Source of the DNA: Rhizopus sp. PT2906
Taxonomy: Eukaryota; Mucoromycota; Mucoromycetes; Mucorales; Rhizopodaceae
Assembly (NCBI GenBank): GCA_025529335.1
Contig: JAMYHX010000159.1
Span: 25,512 to 89,511 of the forward strand
Direction of reading: 5' to 3'
DNA: 64,000 nt
Shown here in pieces: positions 57,201-64,000 of the stretch. Under the pieces are notes generated by a model. It ran no database searches. It had not been told where the DNA came from and saw only the letters and a list, made by a program, of their open reading frames with translations. The position numbers were made by a program, and so were the translations under genes. Position 1 is the stretch's first letter, and the number at the start of each line of letters is the position of its first letter.

Positions 57201-58273
57201 ACCGGTAAGAGATAAAAGCTAAATTTGCCAAAAGCGAGAATGATCGGCAAAAAGAACTCACGAGGTGCATCTGCAGCTGTCTTGTATCGCTTTTCCTTAA
57301 ACACGACCTTGAACATGTTCATATCATCCGTGTTGCTAAATACATCCGCGTGCTTTGACACTCGATCAATTACTGCGTAGCGTTCACTTGTTGTGACTGT
57401 ACTCATCGAAGGATGATAGACACTGACGGCCGCACGAAGAGCCTGGATCCACTGTTGGCATTCTTTACTAGTGTCAGCTGTTAAGGTATGTGAGAATGGT
57501 TGCTGCGACTGTGGATGGAGGTAATCTATGCGAAAGGTGTGCACTGCGGTCACCACGGAGTGAACAGCGTAAATGTCGGAAAGGCATAAAAAGATACGAT
57601 CCTTATCGATCGTGTTCTGTTTGCTCGACTTGGTGCTGATGGCTTGATTCTCGAAAAAGTCAATTTCGCCTCTCGCCTTTTGAGCAGACTTGTATACCAG
57701 CAAGTATTTCGGCGTCAAGACAAAGTGAGCTCGTTTCGTTTTACTTAGGATTCCTCTGTCTGGCTTGTAGATGGCGTCTCCGGCATAGATCACTTTTAAC
57801 GGTCGTGATTCTGCTTCGCTCATCTTGGATCTAGCTTTTTGAAGCATCTCTTCTGTAGGTGGGAAAATCGGGTATCTTTGTGTTTCTTCCTCTTCTGGAC
57901 ACTGTTCCAGACGCTGACGAGATCTATTGGATGATGAAGCAACGGGCACAGGCGGTAGTGAGTCGATATGGACTGATCGAGAATCATACTGGCTGTTGTT
58001 GTTATATTGACTGCTGCTGCTGAGAGAAGCCTCTCGACGAGGATAGGAAGAGTAGTAACTTTCTGCAGTAGGTGAGCTGGGCACTCTGTATAGACTATCA
58101 TAGTCTCCTGTACTAAGTAGTCTTGTGTTGTTCTTATTAGAGCCTCTTGAATGTGCTGAAGAAGAAGAACTTGAAGATAAGGAAGTTACAGTTGAATCAA
58201 CTCTTCTTGAAATATTGTTATTGTTACTGAACGACATTTGTGTTTGATTTTTATGATGATAATAACTTGCCAT
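54233..58273 (-). CDS. PH and leucine-rich-repeat protein (RNI-like), 1312 aa
   Basis: Exons (minus) 58273-56675, 56619-55309 and 55261-54233; 1312 aa. All three large open frames on this strand belong to one gene, since both joins are in phase 0. The N-terminus is Ser/Asn-rich. A PH domain follows (about 170-300, with HFVLTPKYLLVYKSAQKA and CQQWIQALRAAV), then a second PH-like region (about 305-400: MFKVVFKEKRY ... FGKFSFYLLPV). The LRR/RNI array spans about 550-960 (LSRLSLGRNIIS, IKELYLHECGLT, LRELDISGSPMN, LQYLDISGLGMED). A coiled coil (about 970-1090) and a disordered Ser-rich tail end the protein. PH plus LRR recalls CARMIL-type actin regulators, but no CARMIL capping-protein motif is evident. 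Most likely a membrane-associated scaffold; function not known. Confidence 0.82.
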
Positions 58274-58495
58274 GACGACAATAAAAGAAGAAAGAAAAGA
58301 AAATAGAGTAACTATGGTTATATGTTACTTTATAGTTGTTTTTTTTTTCTTTATAAATACAAGGCCAATAGGATAACCAAAACCTGGACCGTTGCTTACT
58401 TTCATTTGCTTAATGTACCTGTGCACAAGACATTATTTCGACCAATAGGAGAACAAAAAATTTACGCATGCTTAAGTTTATTTAGTAGTCTTATC

Positions 58496-59983
58496 TCACA
58501 CGTGGATATGATTAAATTCAGGCATGTTGTCAATGGCCCCAATACCAACCACAGCAGCTTCCTTTTCTAGATGTTCTCTAGCAACCCTGCGAACGTCCTC
58601 TACACTCACTCTTGATACCAACTCTTCTACCTGTTTGGGCGATAAGCGTTCGCCTGAGGTAAGTAACTGCCTGCCAATGTCCTCTGCGATAGGCGTACTG
58701 CCATCCAAGCTCAATAAGAGGCCTGCCTTCAATTGCTGCTTGGCACGCTGCACTTCATGTTCTGTAACAGATGTGCAGAGTCTATGCCATTCTCTCTTTG
58801 TTGCTTCCAATAGATCACCAATACGGTTCTTATTTTCTGTGATCATGTAAATACCCCAAAGACCTGTATCCTTGTAGGATGTATTGAACGTCATGAACGA
58901 ATTGGCAAGTTGTTGATTATGTAGGACAGACGAAAGACGAGAATCCAGTTGACCAGTTGCTCCTAGCGATCGATCCCACGAACCAATGATAGATTGCATC
59001 ACCAGTAACGGGAAGTAGTCAGGAGAGGTCCAACTTGCACCTTCGACAGCGACGGCAATGTATGCTTGCTTTGACTGAGGATCATGTAATCTAAACTCTT
59101 CTCCGGTAAATACCGCCTTTTTCATCGCACTCTTGCTGGTTAATTCATTCAGCTTGTTGGGTAGCTGACCAAAATGATTCTCAGCTAACCTAACCAGAGC
59201 GTCATGATCTACACCTCCTGCTCCAACAAGAATCATTCTTTCGCCTGTATAATTCGCTTTGATATAATCTGACAAATCCGTTCGAGTCAGTGTCTGAATG
59301 TTTTCTTTAGGTCCCAAAATGGTCAATCCTAGAGATTCATTCTTAAAGGCAGTTGCATGCAAGTGATCAAATACAACTTCTTCCATCTGTTTTTCTACTT
59401 CTTCTTGTTCACGAAGAATCACATCTCGTTCTCTTTCAATCGCACCTGGGTCCAAAGTCGAGTTTTGGAGAATATCTGATAAGATCTCCACAGCTTGTGG
59501 TACGTCGTATTTGAATGCCTTTGCATAATAAACAGTTTGTTCACGAGAAGTGTATGCATTCAAGTGTCCACCCATATTTTCAATTTGTAATTCTAAGTCT
59601 CTTTGAGATCTCGATCGTGTTCCCTAAGATATATTTATATACATCGTTCCTTTATTATGTTGACGTATTTACCTTGAATGCCATGTGTTCTAAAAAGTGA
59701 GCTGAGCCATTGTTCTTGACGTTCTCAGCTCGTGAACCTGCATCAATCCATACACCCACTGTGGCTGTTTGACAAGCTGGGTTCTCTTCAGTAGCTACGG
59801 TGAAGCCATTTGGCAAAATGGTTTTACGCAGCGTTGGAAGAAGTTGAGTAGCTGTAGCTAATTGACGACCATGCTAAAAGCAAATATTAGACTATTTGCA
59901 AATCATATATATTCAATCCTTACAGGTCGTAAATTGTTAAGCCATAGTTTAGGTGCTTTGGGTAGTAAAAGTTTCGATGCCAT
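58496..59983 (-). CDS. mitochondrial processing peptidase, beta subunit
   Basis: Exons (minus) 59983-59924, 59873-59673 and 59623-58496; 462 aa. The N-terminus MASKLLLPKAPKLWLNNLRP is a matrix-targeting presequence. The inverted zinc motif HFLEH (about H79-H83) is present in SAHFLEHMAFKGT, with the distal Glu in the ERERDVILREQEEVEKQ helix, so this is the catalytic beta subunit (Mas1), not the inactive alpha or the core-1 protein of complex III. The M16 C-terminal half reads to MPEFNHIHV. The enzyme removes matrix presequences of imported proteins. It is divergent from the PAM2 gene, with 166 bp between the two ATGs. Confidence 0.95.
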
Positions 59984-60149
59984 TCTATTTAATAAAGGTA
60001 CACTTTTTTTTTTAGCAAACAGGGAAATCTACCTAGGGGGCCAAAAATACACTAAAAGAGAGGTCACAGAAATTGATAAATGATTGGCTCAATGCTGACT
60101 AAGATCCAATCAACAGCAGTTTCCTACTTTCTTTTCCTGTGGTCTATTC

Positions 60150-60674
60150 ATGAACACGTCTGATTCAGACTTTTGGATAAGGCAGCTTGACAAGCTTTCA
60201 AATGAACAAAAGAATATATTTCAATCAAATAATAATAATAATAACAACAGCAAGAACAATGAGCTCCTTTTAGACATTAGTGATCTACCTGGAGGCATCC
60301 TGAAAGTTGATCATGCTCGATTTCATTTCCCAACGACAAATACCAGTACTGCTACTACTACTACTAATACTACAGCCACTGCTATATCATCATCATCATC
60401 AACTACAAATAAATAAAATAAAGAAACAAATGATTTAGTTATAGATTTTACTGCTTTGATGGCTGAAGAATCTATAGTGAAACCTATTGAGTTTACCTGC
60501 AGTTTAGATGATTTAATTGACGATCAAAGCCAAGTGATCCAATCCGTTATAGATACCATGCGAAAACAAGATACACGTACGACAATACAGGAACCAAAAA
60601 AGAAACCTCAATTCAATCTGAATGCTCCTGAATTCAAACCCAAGGCCATATTTTATGACAATCCACATCATTAA
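60150..60674 (+). CDS. small protein with a C-terminal PAM2 motif
   Basis: Two reading blocks in the same frame, 60150-60416 and about 60430-60674, separated by one TAA. Best model: exons 60150-60345 and 60439-60674 with a 93-nt intron (GTACTG...ATTTAG) spanning the stop, giving 143 aa. The C-terminus QFNLNAPEFKPKAIFY is a good PAM2 motif (Leu-Asn-x-x-Ala-x-Glu-Phe-x-Pro core), the peptide that docks on the MLLE domain of poly(A)-binding protein. Upstream are DFWIRQLDKLSNEQKNIF and IEFTCSLDDLIDDQSQVI, neither of which I recognise. Alternatively there is no intron and the gene is truncated or broken by the stop. The AGTRAP-like gene follows 60 bp downstream. Confidence 0.65.
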
Positions 60675-60734
60675 AGCGTTACACGGCTGTTTTTTATTTT
60701 CTTTCTCTCGCTTTTTCTTTCTTTTTCCTATATA

Positions 60735-61452
60735 ATGGACGTGATTCGACAGTTAGTTCAACAGGCTAATTTAGCCAGCTTATTAGGTTTACATTTAGTA
60801 AGTGTGGCAACATTGACATGAGAAAAAAAAAAGTTAAAAAAGTTCCTTTGTAAGGCACTTTCACTTTTTGGTGCGATAGCTTCCAATCCAACTTATAATA
60901 TTCCCATCTTTTTCTTTGGGTTTTGGGCATACAATTATCATGAATCAAACTCACCATTGAAAACAGTAAATATAATGAATATTATCTATATACAACAAAC
61001 TCATCTATCCTAGTTTACTGGCATTCTTGGCTTGAGTATTGTATTGGATTTGATATGGTTTTATTTACACACTGGAAATCCTCAAGGAGAAAGTGGATTT
61101 GGCTTTGCTCTATTGTAAGTTGAATATCATTTCTTGTTTGTTATACTCATCTTTTTTTATATAGCTTCAACTATATAAGCTTTTTTGTCAAAGTATGATA
61201 TATTCTTAAAAAGCATAAACTGTCATTTATATTCTATATATAGCCTCTCTCCGTCTATGCAGGTATCATTCAACTTCAAGAAAGAGGAGACTCATTTAGT
61301 GCAGGAAGTAAGATCATACATGCATCCAATGAAAAAAAAAAAAGAAGGACTAACATTATACAAATATGCTAGATTGGTCTGAAGCACCAGGTGCATTTCC
61401 TTCAGGTGGATACCAGAATGTTCGTGATGCGGATAGTAGTGAATTTGCATAA
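60735..61452 (+). CDS. AGTRAP-like small membrane protein
   Basis: Six exons: 60735-60797, 60855-60965, 61014-61114, 61165-61192, 61244-61307 and 61373-61452; 148 aa. No single open frame covers more than a fraction of it. The product has four hydrophobic helices (LASLLGLHLALSLFGAIA; IPIFFFGFWAY; FTGILGLSIVLDLIWFYL; FALLFFNYISFFVKPLSVYA) and a soluble tail rich in Gly/Ser (WSEAPGAFPSGGYQNV). Helix pattern, the FVKPLS turn and length resemble animal AGTRAP (angiotensin-receptor-associated protein), whose fungal relatives have no known role. The 28-nt exon 4 is small, but all six phases agree. Location is probably the secretory pathway. Confidence 0.72.
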
Positions 61453-61769
61453 TAAACTTTTTTTTTCTTGTCAACATTCCACTTTACTTTGTAAAAGAAA
61501 TGTAAACATTTAAGAGAAACAATTGTAAAATGATCTAAAAGTTATAATGAATTTTGATGTATTTTTATTTTCAGGGTTAAATTAACGCAAACACAACATC
61601 ATCGACCCGCCAACTTCATCCCTTTTATTCCCCTTATTTTTTATTCTATTTTTATATACAAATGAGATAAAGAAAGAGAGAAAGAGAGGAGAGGGGTATG
61701 TTTATGGGTATATAAGGGTGTTTATTGTTGTTTCTTTCTCTCACTTTTTTTTTCCTTTATATAAGCACC
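61453..61769. other. intergenic
   Basis: T-rich DNA with a GAGAGA tract near 61665-61695 and a CT/T-rich leader before the ATG at 61770. No gene recognised. Confidence 0.45.
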
Positions 61770-62201
61770 ATGACTATTGATACTTCTAAAGCTATTATCT
61801 CATGTCTTGCATCATCTCATAAAAGAAGACGTACTTCCAGTCAATTACATGTTCGATTCTGTACTCAACCTCAAATCATTACTTATTACTCTCGATCAGA
61901 CAGAGATGGATTATTCTTTGATATGCCTTCTTCACCCAAAGAACACAAACAGGATCCATTCATTCTTTTATCCATCAATTTCTTTGAAAGTCCGCTGAAA
62001 AGAAAAGCTAAATTCACAAGTAAACGACCCAGGTTGACAATAGATACCAGCAATTTGAGTGGACCTCTATATTTTACAAGCATGACAACCAATCATGCAA
62101 AATACATCTTGAAGGCTGACTTGGAAGAAGAACAAGAAGAAGAAGATCCCATTGATATGGAAACAAGAGAAAATACGAAAAGAAATAGTTTACGTCTTTA
62201 A
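61770..62201 (+). CDS. small basic protein with an RVxF-like motif, unknown
   Basis: Single exon, 143 aa, starting MTIDTSKAIISCLASSHKRR. The frame is open further upstream, but only from a non-consensus position in the T-rich leader; the ATG at 61770 is preceded by CACC. SQLHVRFCTQPQIITYYSRSD resembles the PP1-docking segment of the CBM21 protein in this window (KSVRF followed by a Tyr-rich stretch). Then comes a basic patch (SPLKRKAKFTSKRPRL) and an acidic tail (ADLEEEQEEEDP). Family not recognised; a phosphatase-binding role is only a suggestion. Confidence 0.55.
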   Translation: MTIDTSKAIISCLASSHKRRRTSSQLHVRFCTQPQIITYYSRSDRDGLFFDMPSSPKEHKQDPFILLSINFFESPLKRKAKFTSKRPRLTIDTSNLSGPLYFTSMTTNHAKYILKADLEEEQEEEDPIDMETRENTKRNSLRL

Positions 62202-63840
62202 CCCTGTTCTCCTTTTTCTGATTTTTTCTACATATACGATTAAAGATATTTATAAAATATAAACGACCATTGTGGGCACATGATGCTTTTATTGAATTAT
62301 TTTGTCCTGACCAGTTCAAAGAATGAAGGAAGTATCTAAAAAGCCTCCCTCTGGGCTCGAAGGTAAAGATGCTGTGTCTTGAAGAGAGGGAAAGAGAAGT
62401 CAATCTCAGGAAGGGAAGACTATTCAGAAAACATTAAGTAGAGCTCATTTCATTTTGATGAAAAGGTAGCTCAGAGCTGACGAGGCCGCTACTGTCACTG
62501 TTGAAGTCATAAAAGGACGGCGGTTGAGCACCTAATTCCAGTAATGACCCCAGATACATAAAAGAGTATAAGCCATCATAATTTGTCGTCGTGTGATAAT
62601 GACGGTTGTGGCAGTTGAAAGACCATGCACTGAAAATCGTTGCGATTAGGAGACAAACCGAGTGCGGAAAGCAGACAACAATTGTAACCAAACATCACAT
62701 TTCTTAGGACAATAAATAAAAAGGTGTCACAGGTCTTCTGTTGTCGTTGAGCAGTAGGTACGACTGGCAGACTGTGAATCTAAACCATAACGATCGTGCT
62801 TCCAAGGGCATATTTATTCGCCAAAAGACATTCATGTAGTTGAGGTAATCCCAAGCTGTACAGACTGGGAAGCCGTTTCAGAATTGTCTCTTGACGAAAC
62901 TTTCTGGAGTTGTACTGAGGCCATAAGGGAAATCTTCAAAAGACTTCCATAAGAGGATCAAAATCTACAGGACCATCGGACTGGCCCTGATTGATAATCA
63001 AAATTTCGCATTTTAGCTTTAGAGTTGTGAATATCTCGAAGCAGCCTCCGAGATAGGCCCGGGAAACTGAGGATATCAGTTCGTAGCATAGGTCGGAGAC
63101 AGGTTGTCGCTGAATCAAAGATAAATGGCCTATCGTGTCTCGTCAATGTCGATTTGAATTAATTCAATTATCAACAGGTGCATGCTAAAATGCATATGGT
63201 AGAGGAAACAAGGTGATGACAGTAAAAGAGCAGGGTGTTCCTTGAACATTTGTCTTGTGAAGCAAGTGAAAAACATAGAAAAGGCCATGTAGTACGCCTA
63301 GTTTTTGAATAAAAGGTCCAATCCTCTGAGAGGGAATGAGCAGATGAAGCATACAGGTGGCTGTTGATGATAAATAAAAGGCGCGCCATACCGAAGCAGG
63401 GCCACGCGGATCATGGACCGATGATGAGTCAATGGGGCGTAACTTGGAGTTCCGGAAAAGCCTGAGCGTTGTATTGCGAAAGTCCATGACTCCTGATAGC
63501 TATACCGTTAATAGGTCTTCAAAATTAAGTTGAGGCATTTGATATAGCGTATCCTGAAATTAGCCGTCTATTCTGAGACTATGTGGTGTGAATAAGGCCT
63601 TAATGGGTAAATGCACTGGACGCTGGCTATCGGCTATACAGTTTTTCTAAAAATTATTGACACTGATGCTAAGAGTAAAATTCGCGATCGTTAAATTCTA
63701 TTGTCACGTTTACCATTGGTTGATTTCGCTTGCTGACAAATTGAATGTCGTATATATAGGAGCCTTATCGTACAAAATATGTATATATTAAGCATGAAAT
63801 CACTGTCGGTTCTCTTTTTTTCTTCTTATTAAAAACCGAG
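62202..63840. other. region without a supported gene, perhaps mobile-element debris
   Basis: About 62440-63540 looks GC-richer than neighbouring spacers. Overlapping minus-strand frames (for example 63185-63487 and 63171-63389) look like fragments of one protein in shifted frames, as in a decayed retroelement. No reverse-transcriptase or nuclease motif could be identified with confidence. Confidence 0.3.
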
Positions 63841-64000
63841 TATTACAAAATGAGCTTTCAAATTTTTATGAAGACGGGCAGGGTAATGCAGTTGATGAAT
63901 ACGGTAGACCTGAGCCTATGGACTACACCATTGATGAGGAGCGATATGCTTTAGAAACAGTTAGTTCACACACTCAGTATTTGCATAATCAGCCTCAGGA
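63841..64000 (+). CDS. possible exon of a gene running off the right edge
   Basis: An open frame reads NELSNFYEDGQGNAVDEYGR and onward to the window end without a stop. Its composition is that of an ordinary soluble protein. An AG at 63839-63840 could be its acceptor. The upstream part of the gene was not found, and the ATG at 63850 lies in another frame that closes after 34 codons. Confidence 0.35.

Noticed and set aside
63850..63882. Ubiquitin-like start (MSFQIFMKTGR)
   Set aside because: The frame closes after 34 codons with no further similarity; the other frame is open to the window end.
1..64000. CRISPR arrays, operons or prophage features
   Set aside because: No spaced direct repeats; introns and gene content show nuclear fungal DNA.

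Overview
The window is nuclear DNA of a fungus. Genes are AT-rich, carry many short introns (about 48-75 nt, GT-AG with pyrimidine-rich leaders), and lie close together on both strands. The gene content (DEP-RGS regulator, White-collar-2-like PAS/GATA factor, CBM21 PP1 subunit, Cub1/UPF0662, Sts1/Cut8, CLIP-170, NIPA, GH20 hexosaminidase) and a convincing U12-type AT-AC intron point to an early-diverging fungus, most likely Mucoromycota/Mucorales (Mucor or Rhizopus relatives). That placement is inference from gene types, not from a search. All exon joins were made by eye from splice signals and checked only by reading-frame arithmetic.

Layout. 1-2.5 kb: 3' end of an Ede1/Eps15-like endocytic scaffold. 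3-5.1 kb: DEP-RGS regulator. 7.5-10.3 kb: GH20 hexosaminidase and a DTWD1-type tRNA modifier. 10.4-11.5 kb: inverted-repeat element enclosing a MITE. 11.7-19.6 kb: coiled-coil protein, lipid kinase, MFS transporter and CBM21 PP1 targeting subunit, all on the minus strand. 20.5-25.5 kb: a near-perfect inverted duplication whose 1.8-kb arms each carry a TALE homeobox gene, head to head around a 1.38-kb spacer. 27.3-38.9 kb is dense housekeeping: DUF1206 membrane protein, RAD18, CUB1-like, TANGO2, mS33, WC-2-like, STS1, a small coiled-coil protein and RPS3. 39.4-43.2 kb is a repeat island: second MITE copy, frameshifted family relic, two Tc1/mariner-IS630 relics and A/T-rich low-complexity DNA. 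43.2-62.2 kb: Asn/Ser-rich protein, CLIP-170, ADF-H/PH actin-binding protein, NIPA Mg2+ transporter, PH-LRR protein, beta-MPP, PAM2 protein, AGTRAP-like membrane protein and a small unknown. 62.2-64 kb: probable mobile-element debris and the edge of another gene.

Common themes. Several genes concern actin, microtubules and endocytosis (Ede1-like, CLIP-170, ADF-H/PH, PH-LRR); others concern mitochondria (beta-MPP, mS33), DNA damage tolerance and nuclear proteolysis (RAD18, STS1), and signalling (RGS, WC-2-like, CBM21). Nothing suggests a co-regulated cluster. The most unusual biology is in gene structure: a U12-type intron in RAD18, a predicted 3-nt exon in RPS3, other micro-exons of 8, 16 and 25 nt, three GC-AG introns, overlapping convergent stop codons, and the homeobox inverted duplication.
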